From Parabacteroides sp. AD58 (GTDB lineage: Bacteria > Bacteroidota > Bacteroidia > Bacteroidales > Tannerellaceae), in assembly GCF_023744375.2 (NCBI RefSeq), contig NZ_CP146284.1, forward strand, positions 3,509,501 to 3,573,500: a stretch of 64,000 nt of DNA, written 5' to 3'. Of this stretch, positions 53,908-62,902 are shown in pieces (positions within the stretch are counted from its first letter, which is position 1; the number at the start of each line of letters is the position of its first letter). A model generated the notes under the pieces. That model had not been told where the DNA came from. It saw nothing but the letters and a program-made list of their open reading frames with translations, and did no database searches. The position numbers were made by a program, and so were the translations under genes.

Positions 53908-55177
53908 TAATTTGAGCCTTTAAAAATTTCGCCTTTTTAATAAGATCATCCAATCCCTTCGATATAGAATCTGCATTATTTTTAAAGCCATTGGAACTGC
54001 TATCAATTGAATCCAATGCACTATTTGCCTTATTGATAAGAATTATAGGTGCATTAGAATTCAGCTGACTATCTATTTCATCTTGAGCTTTTTTAAAGGT
54101 TGCAGTCATGACAGGTGTCAACTTCTTTCTCCAGTCTGCATCTCTTGCCTGTAAACATGGAGTAATATCGATTCCAGATGCATTTTTAACGTAGTCCTCG
54201 ATAGGTTTCTCTGTATAGGAAGATACTATTTCCTGATGATTTTCAAAGAATCTATTCCAGCGTTCTTTTGAACCAAAAATGCTGCTACTATTTTGTGTCG
54301 GCTTCCTAAAGATGTCACGAATATCGTTTTGCGGAAGATTCAAACGGATGTAGTCAAACGCAACACCGAGCATGTTGTTTATGTCTTCGTCGGTGTAATT
54401 CCACATATTGGCAACACCCGATTTATATTGTTTTAAAGCTATGTTCAGCTTTTGAAACGAGTCTTCATGGCCTTCCGCCATGGTATATATACCATCATAC
54501 TCGTAGAAGCCGAGATACATATCCATCAACTCAAGAATTTCAATGTTTTGGTCAACTTCTTTTTTATTTATACCCATGAAGCTAGCTATCTCATCTCTTG
54601 TGAAGCCTGCGTCTTCAAGGTCTTTGCACTTAAGATATTTCTCAATAGGATTATAGTCTACCTTCTCATCTTCCCCCATCTGAAAAGATGTCTCTAACTG
54701 AAGGATGTCCTTTTTGGTTGCACTCTCAGGGAGTATAACAGCTTTAAAAAATTTACATCTGTCCTTCTCCTCCTGAATTGAATGAGGATCTTTGAGGATT
54801 TTGTTCATTAAAGAAGCCCTTCTGTTACCATCAATTATAACACCATCCGATGAGACGATTCCGAATTTAATCTGACCGGTTTTTCGCAAGCTATCCAGAG
54901 TGTTCTTGTTGGCTTCCTTTTTCGATTCCCACAAGAATGTCTCAATCAAAGTGATATCAGAATCTAGTTCTGGGTTGAGGGTATGACTCTGCTTCTCATA
55001 GGATTTCACAACGCTACCAATACGTCCATTGTATTGATTATAGATGAGAGCTTCCATTGGTATCTCCCAAACCTTAAAAGGCTTCAGTACACCACGATAA
55101 AGTAACTGGTAACCCGTTGCAAAAGGCTCGCCTTTTTGTACGCTCTTTAGAACTTCTTTTCTTTCTGCTTGTAACAT
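53900..55177 (-). CDS. ParB-like domain protein
   Basis: 425 residues. A ParB/sulfiredoxin-like fold is suggested by IPMEALIYNQYNGRI near 39-53 and SSDGVIIDGNRRASLM at about 109-124 (DGNRR 116-120), followed by an HTH-like segment FTRDEIASFMGINKKEVDQNI. The C-terminal 200 residues are helical and unrecognised. DndB/DGQHR-type and ParB-type proteins often regulate or execute DNA-modification defence; here it lies between the endonuclease-like gene (3-base gap) and the helicase. Confidence 0.75.
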   Translation of the reverse strand: MLQAERKEVLKSVQKGEPFATGYQLLYRGVLKPFKVWEIPMEALIYNQYNGRIGSVVKSYEKQSHTLNPELDSDITLIETFLWESKKEANKNTLDSLRKTGQIKFGIVSSDGVIIDGNRRASLMNKILKDPHSIQEEKDRCKFFKAVILPESATKKDILQLETSFQMGEDEKVDYNPIEKYLKCKDLEDAGFTRDEIASFMGINKKEVDQNIEILELMDMYLGFYEYDGIYTMAEGHEDSFQKLNIALKQYKSGVANMWNYTDEDINNMLGVAFDYIRLNLPQNDIRDIFRKPTQNSSSIFGSKERWNRFFENHQEIVSSYTEKPIEDYVKNASGIDITPCLQARDADWRKKLTPVMTATFKKAQDEIDSQLNSNAPIILINKANSALDSIDSSSNGFKNNADSISKGLDDLIKKAKFLKAQING

Positions 55178-55180
55178 ATG

Positions 55181-56104
55181 CTATAGTTTTATTATTTCTT
55201 TAAGGTCTTCTATGTGCTGAAGGTTCAAACAATAGTCGCAATAATCCCATGCGTCACGTAAATCCGACTGTCTTCCAATCCAACCTGCGCCATCAAGAAC
55301 AACGATCTGTTTTGCTTCTACATTCTTATTGCGAATAAAATCGCGCAGGTCTTTAACGCTTCTTTTAAAGTCAGTCTGACCTTTTGACGTTGTGATGTTG
55401 AAACTATATTTCAAATAAAATATTGGTAAGTTCTTGCCTGGACACTCAATAGCGTAATTCACCTGAATATCTCTTGTTCCATTGCCTATGGGGTCAACTT
55501 TAGGAGCACGAACTAGTTTCAGATTTAATATTTTACAGATTTCATTTAAAGTATCATCAATCTTTGCTATGTTTGCATTCGATAAATCCGAGTTGTACTG
55601 AGTATCGAATTCTTTGTTAATTAAAAATGCGAGGAAATCGTCATTCTTAAGTCGGTTCATAACATTGTCATCAATGATAAAATTGGCGAGTTTGAAACCC
55701 GGCAGTTGTGCTTTTAAAGAAGAGTCACAACTACCTTTCAAGAACAAGTTACAAACGCGTTCCATCATTGTATCATTTGTAAGCATGTATTTCCGAGTCT
55801 GTTTTGCATCCCATTCTGTTTGGAAAATCATTCCAAGTTGAATGCGGAACATGGAGATTACACGTTTGAACATTTCGTTGCTCACGCCAAGAATAACTAA
55901 AAGATTCGAAAGAGAATCTTCGTAAGTCCTTATGTAATTTTGAAGACCTGCACGGCTGTTAATCAAACTCATTTCAGCTTTGAGTTGATTAATCTTCTCT
56001 TTTCTTAGATTAGCATATTTCTCGTCAATATTATCGTTGACAAAGAATAAAGTCATCGATTGAAGAAAGCTGTTGTAAGGAATCTTTTTCATATCAGTTC
56101 GCAA
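55181..56104 (-). CDS. Candidate type II restriction endonuclease
   Basis: 307 residues. Identity is inferred mainly from position: its start overlaps the C5 methyltransferase stop by 11 bases. The C-terminal part, IVVLDGAGWIGRQSDLRDAW followed by CLNLQHIEDL, recalls the end of DpnII/MboI-type enzymes, and the core has D-x(n)-E-x(n)-K candidates around TRDIQVNYAIECPGKNLPIFYLKYS (about 213-237). I cannot prove the nuclease family or site. Confidence 0.6.
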   Translation of the reverse strand: MRTDMKKIPYNSFLQSMTLFFVNDNIDEKYANLRKEKINQLKAEMSLINSRAGLQNYIRTYEDSLSNLLVILGVSNEMFKRVISMFRIQLGMIFQTEWDAKQTRKYMLTNDTMMERVCNLFLKGSCDSSLKAQLPGFKLANFIIDDNVMNRLKNDDFLAFLINKEFDTQYNSDLSNANIAKIDDTLNEICKILNLKLVRAPKVDPIGNGTRDIQVNYAIECPGKNLPIFYLKYSFNITTSKGQTDFKRSVKDLRDFIRNKNVEAKQIVVLDGAGWIGRQSDLRDAWDYCDYCLNLQHIEDLKEIIKL

Positions 56105-57449
56105 TAAGTTTTCTTAATAATCTGTCGGAAATTACCTTAATAACAGGAACACAGACAGAGTTACCTAATAAGTCAAAAGCTATTTCGTGACCATCTTTTC
56201 TATTTTCAAGATAATTAAGGTCATAGTCTTCATAACCAAAGAGCTTTAATCCTTCAGAAATAGAAAGATGACGAATACCATCACCATCGACTACACCAAC
56301 TCTAGACATGTCCATAGCGACTAAGGTCGGAGTAATGTCATTTGAATCAAGGAACTGGCTATATTCGAAGCTCAGTTTTCCTGTTACAATATTATACCCT
56401 TTAGGTTTAGTCGCATCTGGTTCTCGCCTGTAACCGATATTCCCATTAGCCTCAATAAGTATCTTTTTCTTTGGGTGCTCAAAGGTGAGATAACCTTTCT
56501 TAACAAGATCGTCAAGCATTTCTGGAAGTCTGATGTCATTATAGAACGTTTGAATCTGTTCCAACGTAAGAGGCATACCGTCCATCCAATCAATACCGAT
56601 AATTTGTGCCCATTTCTTTTTTCTACGTTCTTTTAGGAGTATATTAAGAAGTTCCTTCTGTTTTTTTGTCACTTTTCCTCGTAGCTCAAGATCCCAACTA
56701 TGTATGTTCCTTGAACCACCACGCTTATCCTTGATATATTTGCCTTCAATTTCTTCAGGTTTGTAATGTTTGAGCAATGCTTTTGCAAAGTCCCCATTGT
56801 CTGTTGGTAGACCAGACTCCTTTACTTCACCAAATTTCTTGGACGAATGAGGTAAATCTTTCACATCTATTTTCCCCCTTGTCTTGTCTATACCAAGAAT
56901 ATATACACGTTTCCTTGACTGAGCTAATCCAAAATCAGCTGAGTCTAGCAATAATACCTCTACATTATAACCTGCAAGTTCCAATTTCGTTACGATGGTA
57001 GTAAGAGTCTTTCCATAAGGGCTTCCTTTAACCTCTCCTCCGTGCTTCATCAAACCTTCCACATTTTCTAGGATAAAGCCTGCGGGTTTCTGACCTCTCT
57101 GAGTAAATTCGTGAATGATACGTTCTATCTCGAAGAATAGTGTACCTCTTGTATCTAAGAAACCCAAGCCTTTTCCAGCAGCACTGAATGGCTGGCATGG
57201 AAATCCGCCGAGCAGAACGTCTATTCCTTCCGGAATCATATCTGCATGGACGTCATATATATTGTAGTCAACTTTCTCGTTTGGATATCTATTTTTGAGG
57301 GCTTCGATAGCAGCAGGTTTGATTTCAGAAGTGAGGGCACATTGTGTCTTGACACCTAAATCACTTGCGGCTTGTTCAAATCCAATTCTAATACCACTAA
57401 GGCCAGCAAATAAATCTATAAATGTATATTTTTCTTTCACTTTTTTCAT
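56094..57449 (-). CDS. DNA (cytosine-5) methyltransferase
   Basis: 451 residues. Motif I FIDLFAGLSGIRIGF (10-24), motif IV GGFPCQPFSAAGKG with nucleophile C85, motif VI ENVEGL (E128), motif VIII QSRKRVYILG, and motif X GNSVCVPVIKVI at the C-terminus. A long variable region (about 190-370), including a segment of about 60 basic residues, holds the target-recognition domain and is larger than in Dcm. It methylates a site shared with the adjoining nuclease; the site cannot be read. Begins immediately after the XRE gene stop. Confidence 0.93.
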   Translation of the reverse strand: MKKVKEKYTFIDLFAGLSGIRIGFEQAASDLGVKTQCALTSEIKPAAIEALKNRYPNEKVDYNIYDVHADMIPEGIDVLLGGFPCQPFSAAGKGLGFLDTRGTLFFEIERIIHEFTQRGQKPAGFILENVEGLMKHGGEVKGSPYGKTLTTIVTKLELAGYNVEVLLLDSADFGLAQSRKRVYILGIDKTRGKIDVKDLPHSSKKFGEVKESGLPTDNGDFAKALLKHYKPEEIEGKYIKDKRGGSRNIHSWDLELRGKVTKKQKELLNILLKERRKKKWAQIIGIDWMDGMPLTLEQIQTFYNDIRLPEMLDDLVKKGYLTFEHPKKKILIEANGNIGYRREPDATKPKGYNIVTGKLSFEYSQFLDSNDITPTLVAMDMSRVGVVDGDGIRHLSISEGLKLFGYEDYDLNYLENRKDGHEIAFDLLGNSVCVPVIKVISDRLLRKLIAN

Positions 57450-57659
57450 TTACTTTTCCGTTTCATACAAATCTTTCAAATCACACTGCAGCACTTGTGA
57501 TATCTCTATTAATTGCGGTGCGCTTGGTTGTGTAGTATTGGTACACCATCGGCTTATTGTCATTTTTGATACACCAAGCTGCTCTGCCAAATATGTATTT
57601 GTGATCATCTTCTCAGCCAAGACAACTCTAATTCTATTTTTATATACTTTCTTCTCCAT
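57450..57659 (-). CDS. XRE-family regulator of the defence operon (C-protein-like)
   Basis: 69 residues from the ATG at 57659 (MEKKVYKNRIRVVLAEK), a lambda-repressor-type HTH with YLAEQLGVSKMTISRWCTNTTQPSAPQLIEI. A 13-codon upstream extension (to 57698) contains the promoter -7 box and is therefore rejected. It directly abuts the methyltransferase gene and probably times its expression, like controller proteins of restriction-modification systems. Confidence 0.85.
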   Translation of the reverse strand: MEKKVYKNRIRVVLAEKMITNTYLAEQLGVSKMTISRWCTNTTQPSAPQLIEISQVLQCDLKDLYETEK

Positions 57660-57685
57660 AGAAAAAACATTTCCACATTTATGTG

Positions 57686-57716
57686 CAAAAATAAACAATT
57701 CTGTTTAATTCGTCAA
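57686..57716 (-). promoter_or_regulatory. Strong Bacteroides promoter for the defence operon
   Basis: Minus strand TTG (57716-57714), exactly 20 bases, then TATTTTTG (57693-57686), an excellent match to the -33/-7 consensus. The ATG at 57659 lies 26 bases further. The whole XRE-to-Vsr operon can be read from it. Confidence 0.75.
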
Positions 57717-57737
57717 GTGATATATACAGGTATGGGG

Positions 57738-58457
57738 CTATAATGTTTTCTTTTCTGTTTCTTCTTTTATCCTTCTCTCTCTAACTTTATCTACGCCCGG
57801 CATTTTTTTAGCCAATACACTTTCTCCTGCAGGAAAATAGATAGGAAAGACTTTATATAAGAAACTTACAATATCATTACGCTTCTTTCCCATGTTGAAA
57901 AAAGCAGAACAAACAAAATACATAAGATCTTGCTGACTACACGTATCTTTTTGCTGAATAGATATTGATGGAGCGATTATCAAGTCATGTTCTGCAAATG
58001 CGCAGGCACAGGCAAGAATAGCTTTCTGCTTTTCCTCAGTAAATACTTTGATTATTTCTGTTAACCATTCAAGTTCTCCTTTGAGAAGTGTTTTTTGCTT
58101 TTCATTTTGATGCTTTAATAGAGCATCTACATTTTTTTGTTGCTTTTCTGTCAAGGCATTTTCTAATGCTTGATTTTTTTGTTTAAGAAGATTGAACTTC
58201 AGCAAACCGGCAATGTACATACAAAAATATCCCACCGCAATATCGAATATTAAAATAAGCAGGTATTCTTCACTTGAAATTTGCGTAAACTTAGTCAAAT
58301 ATTCATTGATAGGAATAACGGCAAATAGCATGATGATGGCTATTACATAAAGCACTATATATCGAGTTTTATGTTTTACTTGCTGTAAAGAAGCAAACAA
58401 AAAGGCGATTACCAAAATGGCAACTATAACACTGAGTGGTATAAGATATATTCCCAT
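57738..58457 (-). CDS. Membrane protein with coiled coil, partner of AlbA_2 protein
   Basis: 239 residues: three membrane helices (about 5-25, 33-50, 65-85) followed by a long basic/polar coiled coil (about 90-130) and a helical C-terminal domain. No family recognised. It starts 4 bases after the AlbA_2 gene stop, so the two are probably one operon and might form a membrane-linked defence pair. Confidence 0.7.
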   Translation of the reverse strand: MGIYLIPLSVIVAILVIAFLFASLQQVKHKTRYIVLYVIAIIMLFAVIPINEYLTKFTQISSEEYLLILIFDIAVGYFCMYIAGLLKFNLLKQKNQALENALTEKQQKNVDALLKHQNEKQKTLLKGELEWLTEIIKVFTEEKQKAILACACAFAEHDLIIAPSISIQQKDTCSQQDLMYFVCSAFFNMGKKRNDIVSFLYKVFPIYFPAGESVLAKKMPGVDKVRERRIKEETEKKTL

Positions 58458-58461
58458 AGGT

Positions 58462-59982
58462 CTATTCTTCTGCTTTAGGATTAATTACAATACGCCAATA
58501 GCCACCGTGATCTGCTCCCTCTCTGACAAGCAATCCTTTGGCTTTTAGATTTGCAATCTGCATTTCAATGGCTCGTTTACTGACCCCTATTTTTTCCGCC
58601 ATCTTATCTTGAGATATAGAACCATCTGATATTACAAGGTCAAGAATGCTTTGTGCAGTCCGTCCCAATCGCTTTTGTTTCACCGAAGAATTTTGCAAAT
58701 CACCGAAGGTTTTCACCGAAGATTTCTGTAAATCACCGAAAGTTTTCACCGAAGATTTTTCATCCATAGAGTACTTTTCTAGGCTGCTATTTACTCTGTT
58801 AGCCACTTCCTCTATAGGTATCCTTCCGTTCTCTCCCCAATTCAGATTATAGAATGTGGTATAGAAAGAAATTGCTTCCGTTTGATATTGTGGTTCTTTG
58901 CCCGGCAGGAAATTAGGCAGTTTCTCCGTAAGTTCCCGCATTTTCCTTAAGCCCGAACCACGTTTCTCCATATAGTCCAATTGAGTAAACATATCCGCAA
59001 TAACTGGATTACGGCGCATGGACGGCACTTTGTATATGTCCCGGTCTTGAATTTGTGTACCATCAAGCATTGCACCTGGTGATACCAATTCTACTCGGTC
59101 ATCATAGATGTCAATATGTACTTCACCACCCATTACTGTGTAGTCTCTATGGATAAGATGGTTTACCAACCCTTCAAAGATTGCACGATCGGAATAGTCG
59201 GGAAGGTTAAGTCGATAGTTCGGCATCTTCACCCATCCGCTCATGGTATAATTCTTGATGAAGTCCATACCATATTTCAAAAGCAATACAAGATTTGCCC
59301 GATGTTCCACGGAACTGATAGCATCGTCTTTATAAAGTCCTGTCCAACGGGTGCAGAAAATACGTGATTGGAATACAGTGCAATTATCCACAAACAGCAA
59401 TCCGGCATTGGTCAGTTTACCGTCAGATGTGACAAGTCCGAATGATTCCAAATACTTATCATTCCATTCCTGATGGGTTTGCTCACGGAAAGTGTTGGCA
59501 AGGATAACGAAAGAATGTTTATTTGCAGCCACTTGTGTAGGCAGCGAATCCCAGGTCATGTGCGTACCCTTTAATACCAATGAAAGAAGTTGTTGCGAAT
59601 TGCACTCTACACTTTCATTACCGACTCGTGTATAAGCTGTACGTGTTCCGTCTTGATAATAATAATATGGCGTCAGCGTTCCAGCCTTTACTTTTACTTC
59701 AAGCAGGTTACGTCCTTCATGTTCAATTGGGATAAGTTGTACTTCAGGTACTGGGTCAAGTCTAGCCTTTATCATTTCACTGATAAAGTCGGCATCTGCT
59801 TGCGGATTCTCCAAACCTACAATCACTCCGTCATCGTTTACTCCATAGAACAAGCTGCCACCGTCCGTATTGGCAAAAGCCGACACAGATTTAAGCCATG
59901 ACTTTACTTTCTTACGCTCCAGCATTTCCTTAAAATCGTAAGACGAGCATTCCGCTATTAATGTATTGTTATGAATTTGCAT
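58462..59982 (-). CDS. AlbA_2 (Schlafen-like) ATP-binding regulator-type protein
   Basis: 506 residues. The N-terminal AlbA_2/Schlafen-type domain (about 1-120; SYDFKEMLERKKVKSWLKS, GGSLFYGVNDDG) is followed by a GHKL-like HATPase_c_4 region (about 230-375; HIDIYDDRVELVSPG) and a C-terminal winged helix (about 440-495; ISQDKMAEKIGVSKRAIEM). An 11-residue tandem repeat, SSVKTFGDLQK, links the last two parts. Such proteins occur as transcription regulators and in phage-defence loci. A near-identical copy of its promoter and first 35 codons exists at 63784-63952. Confidence 0.85.
   Translation of the reverse strand: MQIHNNTLIAECSSYDFKEMLERKKVKSWLKSVSAFANTDGGSLFYGVNDDGVIVGLENPQADADFISEMIKARLDPVPEVQLIPIEHEGRNLLEVKVKAGTLTPYYYYQDGTRTAYTRVGNESVECNSQQLLSLVLKGTHMTWDSLPTQVAANKHSFVILANTFREQTHQEWNDKYLESFGLVTSDGKLTNAGLLFVDNCTVFQSRIFCTRWTGLYKDDAISSVEHRANLVLLLKYGMDFIKNYTMSGWVKMPNYRLNLPDYSDRAIFEGLVNHLIHRDYTVMGGEVHIDIYDDRVELVSPGAMLDGTQIQDRDIYKVPSMRRNPVIADMFTQLDYMEKRGSGLRKMRELTEKLPNFLPGKEPQYQTEAISFYTTFYNLNWGENGRIPIEEVANRVNSSLEKYSMDEKSSVKTFGDLQKSSVKTFGDLQNSSVKQKRLGRTAQSILDLVISDGSISQDKMAEKIGVSKRAIEMQIANLKAKGLLVREGADHGGYWRIVINPKAEE
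58687..58760. repeat. 33-bp in-frame tandem repeat in the AlbA_2 gene
   Basis: Two full and one partial copy of a unit containing TCACCGAAGGTTTTCACCGA encode repeated SSVKTFGDLQ(K/N). Copy number could vary by slippage and change the linker length before the winged helix. Confidence 0.65.
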
Positions 59983-60044
59983 CGTTTTCTTTTTGTTGTT
60001 TGAGGATAAAGCCCAAGTTCTATATACAAAGGTATGGATAAAAG
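59875..60044. repeat. Direct repeat copy A: AlbA_2 promoter and start
   Basis: About 170 bases, roughly 95 percent identical to 63784-63952, covering the first about 35 codons, the leader and the -7 box TACCTTTG (complement of 60027-60034). Together with copy B it brackets the IS-split gene. Confidence 0.8.
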
Positions 60045-60136
60045 TGGGGAATATGCTAAACTATAACGATATTCTTAATATCTATGGGTTTATGTGCAAT
60101 ACTCACTCCAACAGATTTCTATATCTCTAAAATATC

Positions 60137-61309
60137 TCATTTTGTGGTTGATAATATCCCTGTAACAAAGGCTTTTGTTGCGCACCATAAATCATCTTCA
60201 ATTTTCAAAACTAGTATAGTTAAAAGTCGTAAGAAAACCAAATATGCGATATGATGTTTCTCTGTATCTTCTTCAGAAATAATGCAACCATGAGCATAGA
60301 GGTTTCGATATGCAAATCCATTGGTGAACTCCCCATTATCCATGTAGTAGCTAAAGTATCGTTTCTCCTCTTTCGTCAATAAATTGTCATTTTTTATAAG
60401 CCAACCTTTATTTAACATCTCATCAAGGTACCTCATTCCTTTTTCAGAATAATGCCAATAAGAACAAGCTCGATATTCCCATAGTGATTTTAGTATAATT
60501 TTAAAATCATTATCTGGCATAGATAGCTGTCCGTCTTTACTTTTTTTTATGACATCATGCGATAAAAGGAAATCTATGTTAGTTTTTTGATACTCTTCAT
60601 AGAATTCATAATATACTTCTTCGTTATTTAATAAATCAAAAAGATTATGGTAATGCTTTTCCTTAAAGGGCTTAACATAACCAAGTAGAGTGTTAGAACC
60701 AAAAATGCAGTTTAGTATTACACGAATTTCTGAAGAGTCTTCATTAATTTCATAATACTTGTTAAGTAAAAGACTTTTGCCTTCTGTCATTTTCAAAGGC
60801 TTGCTTAACCTAATGATATCTTTGTCTATCTCATCATACTGAACATAGGTGTTATATTGTTTGACAACAGAATCTAGTTCAGGGAATAATATTCGGCATT
60901 TATTTAACCAACTATCTTCAATATTAGGGTAGTTCAATTTCAATGCAGGATAGCCATATTTGTTGAAAAGATGTACTTCGTAAAATCCTTTTAGCGTTTG
61001 CTCAAGAGACATGTTTAATTGAGCTAATACTTTGTTGTACCCACATATTTGATATAATGCCAAGTCGTTCTTTTGATGGAAATAGCTGTAATCTGGATAG
61101 GCATTTTTACTTTTATCCATAAAAGCAATCTCTAGTCCATCTATTTCGCTACTTTTATTGATGAGTTCCAATAGTCCGTGACGATTTATCCAATAGAATA
61201 AGGTTTTGCAATTCTCCACCAGATCTATAGAATTGCAGGAACGAATATACTTTATGCTGTATAAATAAGTAGGATAACCTCCTTCGACTCTATAGTCTGT
61301 TGGTGTTAT
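60137..61309 (-). pseudogene. 3' part of a large gene split by an IS4 element
   Basis: A 360-codon frame opens at a GTG (61219) just before NCKTLFYWINRHG, but coding continues upstream without a stop to the IS junction at 61309. Removing the IS and one copy of ATTGTTTTC joins it in frame to the 5' part at 62903-63703, giving about 657 residues. The sequence is helical with Tyr/Asn/Lys-rich composition and no known domain; the C-terminal part (HIAYLVFLRLLTILVLKIEDD) may resemble a HEPN-like helical bundle, which is a guess. Confidence 0.65.
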
Positions 61310-61318
61310 ATTGTTTTC

Positions 61319-62902
61319 TTAAGTTTCGCAAGTAAAGTGTAGCTCCTCAGGCGGCTGGTGTCAGCCTGTCGAAAGCCTGCTTCACAGCTTTGATTTGTTT
61401 ATCGTTTGATATTACTTGTTCAGTCAGAACCATTGCATCACAGTTAAGTACCTCGGCAATGACGTTTATAACTTCTACAATCAGCAGCCAGATTTTTTCT
61501 GCTACTGAAAGTTCGACAGAGTTCTTTGAAATTTCGGCAAAGAGTCCTCCGATAGTTTCGTATGATTCATTGCGTTTGACATAACTGAGTATATTGTACT
61601 GTAGTACGCACAATGATATGCCTGCAATCTGTCCGGCGAAGTCTCTGCACTGGTTCTTTCCGAGTTTCAGGTTTTGCTTCATCTCTTTGTGAGCCACTTC
61701 GATAACCCATCTTCTTGAATAAAGTCTGAAGGCTTCTTTGGCATCAAGTTTAAGGTCAGAGGTAAGTAGAGCATTCCAGTTGCCCTTCTTGCCTCTTCTG
61801 TAAAAGAACAGACTGACCTTAATGCCGGAGATTTTAGCAGATACAGTTGCTGTGTAGTAACCGATTGAGCGGCTATACTTTACGTTCCTGGATTTCTGGA
61901 AAATCTTGATAAGTTCAGGCGCTGTCTTGTTTCCAAGATCTGTCTCATACTTGGTTTTGCCCATCTTTATCATTCCGATAAGGTGGCATCCAAAGTGCCT
62001 TGAGACTACGAACTTCAAAAGTTCAGAGCAGGTAAACCAGCTGTCAACAAGAAGATAATCGAAACGTACACCCTCTATGATTGAGCGTTTGAGCATACTG
62101 ATGGCCGTCTCAATCTTACTTGCAAAATACTCAGCGCTACGCCTGGCAATACGCTCATCCCCTGAGTGTTCCTTGCAATAGCGAGCCTCCGTCTGTTTCT
62201 TGGATAACCCCTGTGGCTTATCGCTTCGTTTTCCCTCCTCTCCATGGAGAGAAAAGTCAAGGAGAAACTGGGATACACCATCCGTAAAGCAGAGGAACAT
62301 TGCCTTGAAGCCAAGTATAGACTTCATTTGGGTATGAGAGAATACCTTGCCAATCTTCTCGGTCTTGAATCCGGTCTTTGGAAGGTCTGTATCATCGATG
62401 ATGACACACCTGATGTCCGACTTCAATGTCGTCCTGCGTTTCACACGTGAATACAATTGCCTGAAAATCGAATAGATGATACGTCGCCAATTGACGTTGC
62501 CGTCGTTCATGAAACGATAGAACATATCTTTGTGGCAGACAAACATCCTGCCCAAAGCAGAAGACGAATAGTTGGCTGCATTTTTAATTGAAAAGAACGG
62601 GAACAGAACAAGCAACTGCAACACCTGAAGACAGGTGAATTTGCAATTCGGATTCTTAATTGACCCGATGACTCTACTTTGTATTCTTATGCTGTTCATA
62701 ATGGTTGAGATGCTGTTTATTGCCTTGCTGGAGTCATTGTTTGCAAAAAACTCTTGGAGTTCACCGATAATATGTCTATTTTTGTTCATGGCTAAAGGGT
62801 GCTATATTGTTTGTTTGGCGACATTAATATAGTGATAATCATTGAATTATCAAACTCTTTAGCCTTTTTTTATTACATTATTTGAGTACTTGCGAAACTT
62901 GA
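61319..62902 (-). mobile_element. Complete IS4-family insertion sequence
   Basis: 1584 bases with 16-base inverted ends: TTAAGTTTCGCAAGTA (61319-61334) and TACTTGCGAAACTTGA (62887-62902), differing at one base. A 9-base target duplication, ATTGTTTTC, lies at 61310-61318 and 62903-62911. It contains one intact transposase gene and interrupts a large gene. Confidence 0.88.
61347..62789 (-). CDS. IS4-family DDE transposase
   Basis: 480 residues. N-terminal helical domain, then D in VIIDDTDLPKTG, D in YLLVDSWFTCSEL, and E in the Y-R-E-K signature YSRRWVIEVAHKEMKQNLKL. Full length, no frameshift. Encoded within the IS at 61319-62902. Confidence 0.93.
   Translation of the reverse strand: MNKNRHIIGELQEFFANNDSSKAINSISTIMNSIRIQSRVIGSIKNPNCKFTCLQVLQLLVLFPFFSIKNAANYSSSALGRMFVCHKDMFYRFMNDGNVNWRRIIYSIFRQLYSRVKRRTTLKSDIRCVIIDDTDLPKTGFKTEKIGKVFSHTQMKSILGFKAMFLCFTDGVSQFLLDFSLHGEEGKRSDKPQGLSKKQTEARYCKEHSGDERIARRSAEYFASKIETAISMLKRSIIEGVRFDYLLVDSWFTCSELLKFVVSRHFGCHLIGMIKMGKTKYETDLGNKTAPELIKIFQKSRNVKYSRSIGYYTATVSAKISGIKVSLFFYRRGKKGNWNALLTSDLKLDAKEAFRLYSRRWVIEVAHKEMKQNLKLGKNQCRDFAGQIAGISLCVLQYNILSYVKRNESYETIGGLFAEISKNSVELSVAEKIWLLIVEVINVIAEVLNCDAMVLTEQVISNDKQIKAVKQAFDRLTPAA

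Noticed and set aside
58687..58760. CRISPR-like repeats
   Set aside because: Repeats are in frame within a protein, have no unique spacers of constant length, and no cas genes are near.
49953..59982. BREX, DISARM or Dnd/Ssp assignment of the island
   Set aside because: No PglZ, BrxC, DUF1998, PLD, DndA-C or SspB-like genes are visible; only the methyltransferase and helicase overlap with those systems in broad type.
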